Origin: Streptomyces barkulensis
Lineage (GTDB): Bacteria; Actinomycetota; Actinomycetes; Streptomycetales; Streptomycetaceae
NCBI RefSeq assembly: GCF_002843305.1
Contig: NZ_PGSG01000025.1
Span: forward strand, 1-64,000
Reading direction: 5' to 3'
DNA: 64,000 bases
The position numbers and the translations under genes are program-made. Under the pieces are notes generated by a model. The model was not told where the DNA came from, did no database searches, and was given only the letters and a program-made list of their open reading frames with translations. Shown in pieces: positions 48,412-56,458 of the stretch (position 1 is its first letter; every line of letters starts with the position of its first letter).

Positions 48412-49824
48412 ATGACCGCTCCGACGACCGCATCCGAAGCACCCGAGGCGCCTGACGGGCCCGAAGCGCTCCGTGCGTCCGGCACGTCCGGCACGTCCGG
48501 CGCGTCCGGCAGGGGGCGCTGGATCGAGCACTGGGACCCGGAGGACGAGGGCTTCTGGGAGAGGACGGGCCGCCGCGTCGCCCGCCGCAACCTCGTGCTG
48601 TCGGTGGTCTCCGAGCACATCGGCTTCTCCGTGTGGAGCATGTTCTCGGTCCTCGCCCTGTTCATGGGACCCGAGTACGGCATCGACCCGGCGGGGAAGT
48701 TCTTCCTGGTCGCCGTCGCCTCCCTGGTCGGCGCCGCGCTGCGGGTGCCCTACGGCTTCGCGGTCGCCCGCTTCGGCGGCCGCAACTGGACGGTGGTCAG
48801 CGCCGCGATGCTGCTGGTGCCCACCACCGCCCTGCTGGTGGTCATGGAACCGGGCACCTCGTACACCACCTTCATGCTGGTGGCGGTCCTCACCGGGGTC
48901 GGCGGCGCCAACTTCGCCTCCTCCATGACCAACATCAACAGCTTCTACCCGCTGCGCCTGAAGGGCTGGGCCCTGGGGGTGAACGCGGGCGGCGGCAACA
49001 TCGGCGTCGCCGTCGTCCAGCTCGCCGGCCTGCTGACCATCGCCGTCGCCGGGGCCGCGCGGCCCCGGCTGCTGCTCGCCGCCTACCTGCCGCTGATCGT
49101 CGTCGCCACCGTGCTCAGCGCACGGCACATGGACAACCTCTCACCCGTGCGGAACGACACGGGCGCGGCGAGGGAGGCGGCACGCGACCGCCACACCTGG
49201 ATCATGTCGTTCCTCTACATCGGCACCTTCGGCTCCTTCATCGGCTACGGCTTCGCCTTCGGCCTGGTGCTCCAGAGCCAGTTCGGCCGCACCCCCCTGC
49301 AGGCCGCCTCGCTCACCTTCATCGGTCCGCTGCTGGGTTCGCTGGTCCGGCCCGTCGGGGGCCGGCTCGCCGACCGGCTGGGCGGCGCGCGGGTCACCCT
49401 GTGGAACTTCGGGGCCATGACGGGCGCGGCCGGCATCGTCGTGGCCGCGTCGGTGCGGGAGTCGCTGCCGCTGTTCATCGCCGGCTTCGTCGTCCTGTTC
49501 GTCCTCACCGGTCTGGGCAACGGATCGGCGTTCAAGATGGTCCCGGGGATCTTCCGGGCGAGGGCCCGTGAGGCGGGCCTGACGGGGGAGGCGGCCGCCG
49601 TCCGCGCCCGGCGGCTGTCGGGCGCGTCCATGGCGCTGATCGGGGCGGTCGGAGGGTTCGGCGGGGTGGGCATCAACATGGCCCTGCGCCAGTCCTTCAT
49701 CGAGTCCGGCACCGGGACCGGGGCCTTCGCCGTCTTCCTCGGCTACTACGTGGTGTGCGCGGTGGTCACCTGGGCCGTATACATGCGGCGCGGGGTGGGG
49801 GGTGTTCGTGGGGTGAGGGTGTGA
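48412..49824 (+). CDS. narK: nitrate/nitrite transporter, NarK type
   Basis: A 470-residue MFS protein of the nitrate/nitrite porter family with about 12 transmembrane helices. The two glycine-rich signature helices are visible as GVGGANFASSMTNINSFYP and, in the second half, FVLTGLGNGSAFKMVPGIF. An N-terminal extension of about 55 residues has a Gly/Thr/Ser-rich part. ATG 48412 follows GGAGG. Upstream, GTCAC (48338-48342) and GAAAC (48359-48363) resemble GlnR half-sites but their spacing is not canonical. The gene stands beside nnaR, which fits control by nitrogen status. Confidence 0.9.
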   Translation: MTAPTTASEAPEAPDGPEALRASGTSGTSGASGRGRWIEHWDPEDEGFWERTGRRVARRNLVLSVVSEHIGFSVWSMFSVLALFMGPEYGIDPAGKFFLVAVASLVGAALRVPYGFAVARFGGRNWTVVSAAMLLVPTTALLVVMEPGTSYTTFMLVAVLTGVGGANFASSMTNINSFYPLRLKGWALGVNAGGGNIGVAVVQLAGLLTIAVAGAARPRLLLAAYLPLIVVATVLSARHMDNLSPVRNDTGAAREAARDRHTWIMSFLYIGTFGSFIGYGFAFGLVLQSQFGRTPLQAASLTFIGPLLGSLVRPVGGRLADRLGGARVTLWNFGAMTGAAGIVVAASVRESLPLFIAGFVVLFVLTGLGNGSAFKMVPGIFRARAREAGLTGEAAAVRARRLSGASMALIGAVGGFGGVGINMALRQSFIESGTGTGAFAVFLGYYVVCAVVTWAVYMRRGVGGVRGVRV

Positions 49825-49888
49825 GGGGTGGGTTCGGGTGCGGGTGGGGCCGGGTGCGTGCGGGGGTCGGGGCCGGTCCGGGGCGGAC

Positions 49889-49973
49889 GTTCCGGACGGT
49901 ACTATTTACGGCCGTTCCGTACACCATTGGGTGGAGCGCCCATTGGCCGCAAATAGCACTTGAGTGTCCGGAA
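49889..49973. repeat. nested inverted repeat downstream of narK
   Basis: The outer arms GTTCCGGAC (49889-49897) and GTCCGGAAC (49965-49973) are exact inverted repeats. Inside them CTATTTACGGCC (49902-49913) and GGCCGCAAATAG (49945-49956) pair with one mismatch, and CCATTGG occurs twice in direct order near the centre (49924-49930 and 49940-49946). The element is less GC-rich than the flanks. Confidence 0.75.
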
Positions 49974-50125
49974 CATCCGCCCCTACCCGTCCCCTCCCGC
50001 CGTCGCCCGGGTGCGGGGCGGGTTACGCCGGTGGGCGGGGGTGGGGCCGGCCGCTCCCGGCCGCGGGTGGGCAGTGGCGTGCGTTCCGGCTGCGGGGCGG
50101 GTCGCGCCGGTGGGTGGGGTGGTGT

Positions 50126-50163
50126 GTAACACCGGGGAAACCGGGGGGAACCGGGGGTGTCAT
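50126..50163 (+). promoter_or_regulatory. GlnR-like box upstream of nnaR
   Basis: GTAAC (50126-50130), six bases, GAAAC (50137-50141), six bases, GAACC (50148-50152), six bases, GTCAT (50159-50163). The first pair is an exact match to the GlnR half-site pattern GTnAC-n6-GAAAC; the second pair is degenerate. It lies 50 bases before the nnaR start. GlnR activates nitrogen genes when nitrogen is limiting. Confidence 0.6.
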
Positions 50164-50213
50164 GCATTCTTGTCAGGCTCGGTTCTCCCACAACGACTGC
50201 GGACGAGGAGCCC

Positions 50214-51347
50214 ATGCACCGGGTCGGACCACTGGAAGGCTTCACCGTCGGTGTCACCGCGGCCCGGCGCGCCGAGGAACTGGGCGCCCTGCTGGAGCGG
50301 CGCGGCGCGGCGGTGGTGCACGCACCGGCCCTGCGCATCGTGCCGCTGGCCGACGACGGCGAACTGCTGGGTGCCACCGAGGCGCTGATCGGCCGCGCCC
50401 CCGACACGGTGGTGGCCACCACCGCCATCGGCTTCCGCGGCTGGGTGGAGGCGGCCGAGGGCTGGGGGCTGGGCGAGGAGCTGCGGGGTGTGCTGGACGG
50501 TGTGGAACTGCTCGCCCGCGGCCCCAAGGTGCGCGGCGCGGTACGGGCCGCCGGCCTGACCGAGGCGTGGTCGCCGCCGTCGGAGTCGCTGGCCGAGGTC
50601 CTGGACCGGCTGCTGGCCGAGGGGGTCGCCGGGCGGCGGATCGCCGTCCAGCTCCACGGCGAGCCGCTGCCCGGTTTCGTCGAGGCGCTGTGCGAGGCGG
50701 GGGCGGAGGTCGTCGGCGTGCCCGTCTACCGCTGGCTGCCGCCGGAGGACATCGCCCCGCTGGACCGGCTGATCGACGCCGTGCGGGCGCGCTCGGTGGA
50801 CGCGGTCACCTTCACCTCCGCCCCCGCCGCCGCCTCGCTGCTGGAGCGCGCGGAGCGGCGGGGTGTGCGGGAGGGGGTGCTGGAGGCGCTGCGGGGGGAT
50901 GTGCTGGTCGCCTGCGTGGGGCCGGTCACCGCGCTGCCGCTGACCGCGCACGACGTGCCGGTGGTGCGGCCCGAACGCTTCCGGATCGGGCCGCTGGTCC
51001 AGTCGCTGTGCCGGGAGCTGCCCGCCCGCGCGCAGGTTCTGCCCGTGGCCGGGCGGCGGCTGGAGATCCGCGGCCACGCGGCGGTCGTGGACGGCGAGCC
51101 CAGGCCCGTACCGCCCGCCGGGATGGCGCTGCTGCGGGCCCTGGCCCGGCGGCCCGGCTGGGTGGTCTCCCGCGCCGATCTGCTGCGCGCCCTGCCCGGT
51201 GCGGGGCGTGACGAACACGCGGTGGAGACGGCGGTGGCGCGGCTGCGTTCGGCGCTGGGCGCGCCCCGGATGATCCAGACGGTGGTCAAGCGCGGCTACC
51301 GGCTCGCCTTCGATCCGGTGGACGGGGGGCCGGGGGTGGAGGGGTGA
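50214..51347 (+). CDS. nnaR: nitrate/nitrite assimilation regulator with uroporphyrinogen-III synthase-like domain
   Basis: A 377-residue protein with an N-terminal HemD-like domain (about residues 10-260, GFTVGVTAARRAEELGALLE to CVGPVTALPLTAHDVPVVRP) and a C-terminal OmpR-type winged-helix domain (about residues 275-370, ending AVARLRSALGAPRMIQTVVK and RGYRLAF). This fusion is that of NnaR, a regulator that cooperates with GlnR at nitrate and nitrite genes in S. coelicolor, as I recall. It may still bind a tetrapyrrole-like ligand. The ATG at 50214 follows GAGGAG closely. A GlnR-like box precedes it and narK lies just upstream. Confidence 0.87.
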   Translation: MHRVGPLEGFTVGVTAARRAEELGALLERRGAAVVHAPALRIVPLADDGELLGATEALIGRAPDTVVATTAIGFRGWVEAAEGWGLGEELRGVLDGVELLARGPKVRGAVRAAGLTEAWSPPSESLAEVLDRLLAEGVAGRRIAVQLHGEPLPGFVEALCEAGAEVVGVPVYRWLPPEDIAPLDRLIDAVRARSVDAVTFTSAPAAASLLERAERRGVREGVLEALRGDVLVACVGPVTALPLTAHDVPVVRPERFRIGPLVQSLCRELPARAQVLPVAGRRLEIRGHAAVVDGEPRPVPPAGMALLRALARRPGWVVSRADLLRALPGAGRDEHAVETAVARLRSALGAPRMIQTVVKRGYRLAFDPVDGGPGVEG

Positions 51348-51350
51348 GGG

Positions 51351-51490
51351 GTCGCTCTGGGGCGTGAGGTGGAGGGTGGGAGGGGCGGGGGTCGCTCTGT
51401 GTCATGGGTGCGGGGTGGGGGTCGCTCTGGCTCGTGGGGTGGAGGGTGGGAGGGGTGGGGGGCCGTTCTGTGTCATGGGGTGGGGGCCGG
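51351..51490. repeat. imperfect 70-bp direct repeat, G-rich
   Basis: Two copies of a 70-base unit (51351-51420 and 51421-51490) each start with GTCGCTCTGG and contain GGTGGAGGGTGGGAGGGG and CTGTGTCATGGG. The plus strand is a long run of G tracts. The second copy runs over the stop codon of the convergent monooxygenase gene. Confidence 0.85.
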
Positions 51491-52681
51491 GTGGAGGGCG
51501 GCGTGTTCGGCGTCGTGGGCGTACAGCCAGGACATGGCGCGCAGTGCGGCGGCGGACGCCATCGCGCCGTCCCGGCGGCGCTGCTCCTCGCCGTCCTCCA
51601 GGTGCATCATCCGGGTGCTGCCGCGCGAACCGCGCTGGACCGCGCCGGTGCGCGGTATCCGCAGCGCCTCGTACCGCCGCAGCGCGGCGGGCACGGTGGC
51701 GGTGTCCGCGCCCGTCAGGCAGACGGCCAGCGACAGCGCGTCCTCCACCGCCTGGTTGGCGCCCTGGGCGAGGAAGGGCAGCATCGGGTGCGCGGCGTCC
51801 CCGAGCAGCGTCACCCGGCCCGCGGACCAGCGGCGCAGTGGCTCCCGGTCGTGCAGCGCCCAGCGCCGCACACCGGTGTCCGAGGCGGCCCGCAGCAGGC
51901 GCACCACGGCCGGGTCCCAGCCCCGGTAGGCCCGCAGCAGGTCGGCGGGGTCGCCGGGGGCCGACCAGGACTCGGGGGGAGGGTCGCCGGGTCCTTCGGG
52001 GCGGACGGTCGCGGCGAAGCTGACCGCGCGGCCCGAGGAGACGGGGTAGCACACGCAGTGCTGCCCGGGCCCCATCCACACCCGCACCGCGGGGTCGTCC
52101 ACCAACTCCGGCAGGGCCTCGCCGGTTACCAGGCCCCGGTAGACGGTCTGGCCCGACCAGACGGGCGCGTCCCGCGCCAGGTGCGCGCGGACCGCGGAGT
52201 GGATGCCGTCGGCCCCCACGACCGCGTCGGCGGTGCGCACCTCGCCGCCGCCGGATTCGGCCGGGCCGTCGAAGCGCAGCAGCACCTCGCCGTCCCCGCG
52301 CCGCAGACCGGTCAGCCGGCGGCCGAGCCGGACCGTGTCGGGGCCGGCCGCCTCCAGCAGTGCCGCGTGCAACTGGGCGCGGTGCACCGTGTAGTACGGC
52401 GCCCCGTACAACTCCTCGCAGGCGGAGCCCAGTTCGGTGCGGGACAGCAGCCGGCCGCCGTCCCAGCGCCGGATCTCCGTCGCCGCCGGGCGGACGCCGA
52501 AGGAGCGCAGCGGCCCGGCCAGGCCCAGCCGGTGCAGCAGGCGCACCGCGTTCGGGGCGAGCTGGAGCCCGGCGCCGACCTCGGACAGCCGCCCGGTCTG
52601 TTCGTAGACCTCGCACCGCACACCGCCGGCCCGGCGCAGGGCGGCGGCCAGCGTCAGCCCGCCGATGCCCGCGCCGACCAC
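51473..52681 (-). CDS. FAD-dependent monooxygenase, salicylate/UbiH-type
   Basis: A protein of at least 402 residues of the aromatic-ring flavin hydroxylase class. It has the FAD motif GAGIGGLTLAAALRRAGG, the second motif GADGIHSAVRAHL and the third GDAAHPMLPFLAQGANQAVE. From the GTG at 52681 the product begins MVGAGIGG and so lacks most of the first beta strand. The upstream frame continues with the expected residues (IEPLRVAVVGAG) but has no ATG or GTG before the griH-like gene; an ATC at 52702 behind a GAAAGG is the nearest sensible point. Either a rare start codon or a sequencing error is possible. It ends the minus-strand aromatic-acid operon and may hydroxylate the aminobenzoate unit. 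Confidence 0.8.
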   Translation of the reverse strand: MVGAGIGGLTLAAALRRAGGVRCEVYEQTGRLSEVGAGLQLAPNAVRLLHRLGLAGPLRSFGVRPAATEIRRWDGGRLLSRTELGSACEELYGAPYYTVHRAQLHAALLEAAGPDTVRLGRRLTGLRRGDGEVLLRFDGPAESGGGEVRTADAVVGADGIHSAVRAHLARDAPVWSGQTVYRGLVTGEALPELVDDPAVRVWMGPGQHCVCYPVSSGRAVSFAATVRPEGPGDPPPESWSAPGDPADLLRAYRGWDPAVVRLLRAASDTGVRRWALHDREPLRRWSAGRVTLLGDAAHPMLPFLAQGANQAVEDALSLAVCLTGADTATVPAALRRYEALRIPRTGAVQRGSRGSTRMMHLEDGEEQRRRDGAMASAAALRAMSWLYAHDAEHAALHPAPTP

Positions 52682-52742
52682 GGCGACCCTGAGGGGTTCG
52701 ATGGCCGCCCACCGCCTTTCTCGGTCCGTCCCGCGCAGGGGC

Positions 52743-53855
52743 TCACTGCTCCAGGCAGAACTCGTCGATCGGGTAGCCCACGTGCCGGTCGGCGGTGGGC
52801 AGATGGCCGAGCACCTTGTCGCCGGGCTTGAGGTGGGTGCTGTTGAGCACGGCGCCGCCGGGGCCCAGCACCCGCACGTGCCAGTCGTCCTGGAGGATGA
52901 GGTTGACCGTCCGGCCGTCCGGGGCGACCGCGTCGATGGAGATCAGCGGTCTGGTCTCGATCTTGACCCGGCCCACCGACACCACCCGCGTCCGCCCCGC
53001 GACGTCCACGGCCAGGACCCTGCTGCCCGCGCCCAGTTCGCTGAGGTAGTTCGTCCGGCCGTTCTCCACGACCGTGTAGGAGTGGATCGCGCCGGCGTTG
53101 ACCCGGAACGGCCGGGTGGGCATGTACGGCAGCGGATGGGTCTCGCTGACGCACAGGATCATGCCCTTGGAGTGCGAGCCGACCAGGATGCCCTCGTCCT
53201 GCCGCAGGTAGGAGCAGGTGTCCACGCAGGCCCGCTCGCCCATGCCCAGGTGCGCGGTGGCGGTGACCTCCAGTTCGGTGAGCACCAGCTCCCCCGTGGG
53301 GGAGGCGGCGGCGCGCTTGAGCTCGGTGGCGTCGCCGACGGCGCGCGCGGTCATCATCACGCCGTCGGAGCCCAGTTCGAGACAGCCGAAGACGACCCGC
53401 GCCTCCTCGACGTCGCCGACGGCGGTGACGATCGAGCCCGGCGCGCCCGCCGCGGCGGCGATCACGATCTCCAGCGGGATCTTGGTCGGGTCGCGGAACT
53501 CCAGCACGCTCCACTTCTCGGTGCGGGCGGCCCGGCACGCCTCGTCCAGGCCGGCCGCGTCCGCGATCTCCACGTACCGCCCGAACTCCACCTGCGGGTA
53601 CGCCTCGGCCAGTTCGGCGCGCTCGGCCGGGCCGAGCGGGAGGACGACGACGTCGGCCTGGCCGAAGCCGCTCTCCAGGGACTCCGGGCCGCGGGGCAGC
53701 AGCACCCGGGTCACCGACGGCGGCAGCGCCTCCAGGTCGGCGGGGTCCTCGGCCACCACACCGTCGACGCGCTGGTGCAGGGCCTCCTCGACGATCGCCT
53801 TCTTCTCCCGCCCTGCCGAACGGACGTCAAGCCAGCACAGCTTGTTCACGCTCAC
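52743..53855 (-). CDS. 3-dehydroquinate synthase II family protein, GriH-like
   Basis: A 370-residue protein of the archaeal-type dehydroquinate synthase family (MSVNKLCWLDVRSAGREKKA at the start, VFGCLELGSDGVMMTARAVG and PTRPFRVNAGAIHSYTVVEN inside). In Streptomyces this family works with a GriI-type aldolase to build 3-amino-4-hydroxybenzoate from aspartate semialdehyde and dihydroxyacetone phosphate, independent of the shikimate pathway. The aldolase is encoded by the next gene upstream, overlapping by 29 bases. Start is the GTG at 53855 behind AGGAGAG; GTG at 53849 also fits. The gene pair marks the cluster as making an aminohydroxybenzoate unit. Confidence 0.88.
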   Translation of the reverse strand: MSVNKLCWLDVRSAGREKKAIVEEALHQRVDGVVAEDPADLEALPPSVTRVLLPRGPESLESGFGQADVVVLPLGPAERAELAEAYPQVEFGRYVEIADAAGLDEACRAARTEKWSVLEFRDPTKIPLEIVIAAAAGAPGSIVTAVGDVEEARVVFGCLELGSDGVMMTARAVGDATELKRAAASPTGELVLTELEVTATAHLGMGERACVDTCSYLRQDEGILVGSHSKGMILCVSETHPLPYMPTRPFRVNAGAIHSYTVVENGRTNYLSELGAGSRVLAVDVAGRTRVVSVGRVKIETRPLISIDAVAPDGRTVNLILQDDWHVRVLGPGGAVLNSTHLKPGDKVLGHLPTADRHVGYPIDEFCLEQ

Positions 53856-54669
53856 TCCGGTGCTCTCCTGTCAGGTGGTCGTAGGGCTCGCGCGGCCCCT
53901 CGTGGACGAGCCGGGCGACGGCGCCGGCCACGCTCTGCGGATCGGGGGACCGGAAGACGTTCCGGCCCATCGCCACTCCGGCCGCGCCGCCCAGCAGCGC
54001 GTCCCGGACGAACCCCAGGAGCTCCTCCTCGGAGCCGCGCGGCGGGCCGCCGGCGACCAGCACCGGGATCGGGCAGGCCGCGGTCACGTCGAGCATGGCG
54101 GCGGCCGAGCCGGCCCAGGAGGTCTTGACGAGGTCGGCGCCCAGGTCGGCCGCCAGGGTCACGGCGTGTGCGACCAGCTCCGGGTCGTGCGGGTCCGCGA
54201 CCTGCGGGCCGCGCGGGTAGACCATCGCCATCAGGGGCAGGTTCCAGCGGTCGCACAGGTCGGCGACCAGACCGAGGTCGGCGACCTGCCGCCGCTCGTC
54301 CCGGGAGCCGAGGTTGACGTGCACGCTCACCGCGTCCGCCCCCAGGCGCAGGGCGTCCTCCACCCCGGTGACCAGGTACTTCGCGTCCGGGTCGGGCGCG
54401 TGCGCGGTGCTGGCGTTGAGGTGGAGGATCAGCGACGTCCCGGCGAACCGCTCGGGGCGGATGTGCCGGAGACTGCCCTTGTGGAGCACGACCGCGTCCA
54501 CCCCGCCGGCCACGAGCCGGCCGACGAGCCGGTCGGCGGTGCTGCCGTGCGGCACGACCGGCCCGTCGGAGATGGAGTGGTCGAGCGGCACGACCATCAG
54601 CCGCGAGCTGTTGTGGCGGAACAGTCTGCGCAGCCGTAGTGCCCGTGCGAAGTGGTGGTGGGCGGTCAT
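53827..54669 (-). CDS. DhnA-type aldolase, GriI-like
   Basis: A 280-residue class I aldolase of the DhnA/FbaB family. The N-terminal signature VVPLDHSISDGPVVP and the Schiff-base lysine in ADLVKTSWAGS are present, as is the phosphate-binding PVLVAGGPPRGSEEELL followed by GVAMGRNVF. In the grixazone pathway GriI condenses dihydroxyacetone phosphate with aspartate semialdehyde to a C7 amino sugar-like product, which GriH turns into 3-amino-4-hydroxybenzoate. The start at ATG 54669 follows AAAGGGG. It overlaps the GriH-like gene and follows the ligase gene by 21 bases. Confidence 0.9.
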   Translation of the reverse strand: MTAHHHFARALRLRRLFRHNSSRLMVVPLDHSISDGPVVPHGSTADRLVGRLVAGGVDAVVLHKGSLRHIRPERFAGTSLILHLNASTAHAPDPDAKYLVTGVEDALRLGADAVSVHVNLGSRDERRQVADLGLVADLCDRWNLPLMAMVYPRGPQVADPHDPELVAHAVTLAADLGADLVKTSWAGSAAAMLDVTAACPIPVLVAGGPPRGSEEELLGFVRDALLGGAAGVAMGRNVFRSPDPQSVAGAVARLVHEGPREPYDHLTGEHRSEREQAVLA

Positions 54670-54690
54670 CTCGGACCCCTTTCGGCAGGT

Positions 54691-56373
54691 TCAGCGGAGC
54701 GGGAGCCGGTCCTCCCGGCCCGCGAGGGTGCGCAGGTACGCCTTGTCGGGCTTGCCGTGCGCGGTGAGCGGGAGGTCGTCCCAGAACGCCAGCCCGGCGG
54801 GGGCGTGTTCGGGGGTGAGCAGGCCGGCCACGTGCTCGCGGAGCGCCCCGGGGTCGCGGCGGGCGCCGTCGCGCAGCGACACCGCGGCGTGCACGTGCTC
54901 GACGCGGTCGTCGTCGGCCACCCCGTAGACGGCGGCGTTCGCCACGTCGGGGTGGGACAGCAGCGCCCGCTCGACGGCGGCGGGGTGGATCTTCAGGCCG
55001 CCGCTCTTGACGACGTCGCCGACGCGGCCGGCCAGCCTCAGATACCCGTACCGGTCGATCAGGCCCAGGTCGCCGGTGCTCAGCAGGCCCTCGCGCAGGG
55101 CACGGGCGGTCGCCCCGGGATCGCCGAGGTAGCCGTCCATGACGGTGGGGGACGCCACGCGGACCTCCCCGGGCCGGCCCCGCGGCGCCTCCTCGCCGGT
55201 CTCCGGATCGACGATCCTCAGCCGGACCCAGGGGAAGGGGCGCCCCACGGTGGGCAGCAGCTCGGGCTCGCAGTGGTCCAGCGGGGTGAGGTTGGAGATG
55301 CCGCCGGCCTCGGTGGAGCCGTAGAGCTGCACGAGGCGGTCGCCCAGCACCTCGCGCGCCTCGGCGATCCGCCGGGGCGAGGCGGGGGTGCCGCTGTAGA
55401 CCAGACGGCGCAGGGAGGACAGGTCGGCGCCGCCGGAGCGGGCCGATTCGGTGAGGCGGTACAGATGGGGCACCGCCAGGTAGGTGTCGGTGATGCGCTC
55501 GGCGGCGAGGGCGTCCAGGGCCGCGGCGGCGTCGAACCCCTCGTGCAGGACGACGCGGCCGCCCTCGGCGAGCACGGCGTCCACCATCGAGCCGATGGTG
55601 TGGCTGAGCGGGAGGACGGCGAGGAAGCGGGAGGGCCGGCCCGGCTCGGGACTGCCGGGGAAGGCGTCGACGAGGGCGTTCCAGGTGCGGAAGGACTGGC
55701 CGATGCTCTTGGGACGGCCGGTGCTTCCGCTGGTGTGGGCCACGACCGCGAGGTCCCCGGGCTCGTAGCGGACCCGGGCCAGCGCCTCCGTCGGGGAGGT
55801 GGCCGAAGGCGCGTTCGGGGGCGTGTCCGGACGGTCGCCGGGGTGGGTGCCGAGACGGCCGAGGTGATCGAGGTGGTCGTCGAGGTGGGCGTCCGGGCCG
55901 GCGCAGCCGGGCCCGGCACCGATCAGCGGCAGCTCCCCGCGCCTGCCGCGGGCGAGTTCGCGGGCCCGGCCGAGGTGCGCGCCGTCGCAGACCAGGAACC
56001 GCGCCCCGCTCTCCCGCAGCAGCCGGTCCTGGACCTCCCGGGGCAGCTCCACGGCGTCCGAGCGGGGGTTGTGCGAGCGGATGTACACGACTGCGGCGCC
56101 CAGCAGATGTGCCGCGTAGCGGGCGGTCAGCATGGCCGGGTGGTTGGTCTCCGTGAGGATCGCCACCGTGCTCCCCCGGCCGGCCCGCAGACGGCGCAGA
56201 CACGCCACCGCGGACAGCACCGAAGCGGCCAGCCCGGCCCCCGTCACGTCCTCCCCGCGCCACCGCAGGACGACCCGCTCCGGGTCGCGCGCCAGGGTGT
56301 GCAGGATCCGGCGGGCGTAGTGCTCGTGCCGTGCCCACGTCGGGACCGTGTCTGCGGGGAGGACTGGGGCCAC
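54691..56373 (-). CDS. AMP-forming acyl/aryl ligase (ANL superfamily)
   Basis: A 560-residue adenylating enzyme. Core motifs are A3 VVAHTSGSTGRPKSIGQSF, A5 LYGSTEAGGISNLTP, A7 LLSTGDLGLIDRYGYLRLAG, A8 GRVGDVVKSGGLKIHPAAVE and A10 LTAHGKPDKAYLR with the catalytic lysine. No carrier-protein domain is fused. By its place directly upstream of the GriI/GriH-like genes I infer that it activates 3-amino-4-hydroxybenzoate or a hydroxylated form and loads it onto CoA, a carrier or the peptide. No free carrier protein gene is visible in the window. The start is a GTG at 56373 with only a weak ribosome binding site. Confidence 0.88.
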   Translation of the reverse strand: MAPVLPADTVPTWARHEHYARRILHTLARDPERVVLRWRGEDVTGAGLAASVLSAVACLRRLRAGRGSTVAILTETNHPAMLTARYAAHLLGAAVVYIRSHNPRSDAVELPREVQDRLLRESGARFLVCDGAHLGRARELARGRRGELPLIGAGPGCAGPDAHLDDHLDHLGRLGTHPGDRPDTPPNAPSATSPTEALARVRYEPGDLAVVAHTSGSTGRPKSIGQSFRTWNALVDAFPGSPEPGRPSRFLAVLPLSHTIGSMVDAVLAEGGRVVLHEGFDAAAALDALAAERITDTYLAVPHLYRLTESARSGGADLSSLRRLVYSGTPASPRRIAEAREVLGDRLVQLYGSTEAGGISNLTPLDHCEPELLPTVGRPFPWVRLRIVDPETGEEAPRGRPGEVRVASPTVMDGYLGDPGATARALREGLLSTGDLGLIDRYGYLRLAGRVGDVVKSGGLKIHPAAVERALLSHPDVANAAVYGVADDDRVEHVHAAVSLRDGARRDPGALREHVAGLLTPEHAPAGLAFWDDLPLTAHGKPDKAYLRTLAGREDRLPLR

Positions 56374-56407
56374 GGGGATCCAATCGTTCGGTACGGTGCC
56401 CGGGAGC

Positions 56408-56444
56408 GGTGTGCCCGCCCCGCCTGGAACGGGGCGGGCACACC
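56408..56444 (-). terminator. hairpin between precursor peptide gene and ligase gene
   Basis: A perfect 15-base-pair stem (arms 56408-56422 and 56430-56444) with a 7-base loop lies 14 bases after the precursor stop codon and 34 bases before the ligase start. Such hairpins after RiPP precursor genes act as partial terminators or RNA-stabilising ends, so that the precursor mRNA is more abundant than that of the enzymes. Confidence 0.8.
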
Positions 56445-56458
56445 GGACCGTGGAGCCG

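Larger units (their letters stand above)
49825..50213. other. intergenic region between narK and nnaR
   Basis: A 389-base region. It holds a large bipartite inverted repeat (49889-49973) of lower GC than its surroundings and, nearer to nnaR, a GlnR-like box (50126-50163). Both are described separately. No gene is evident. Confidence 0.6.
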
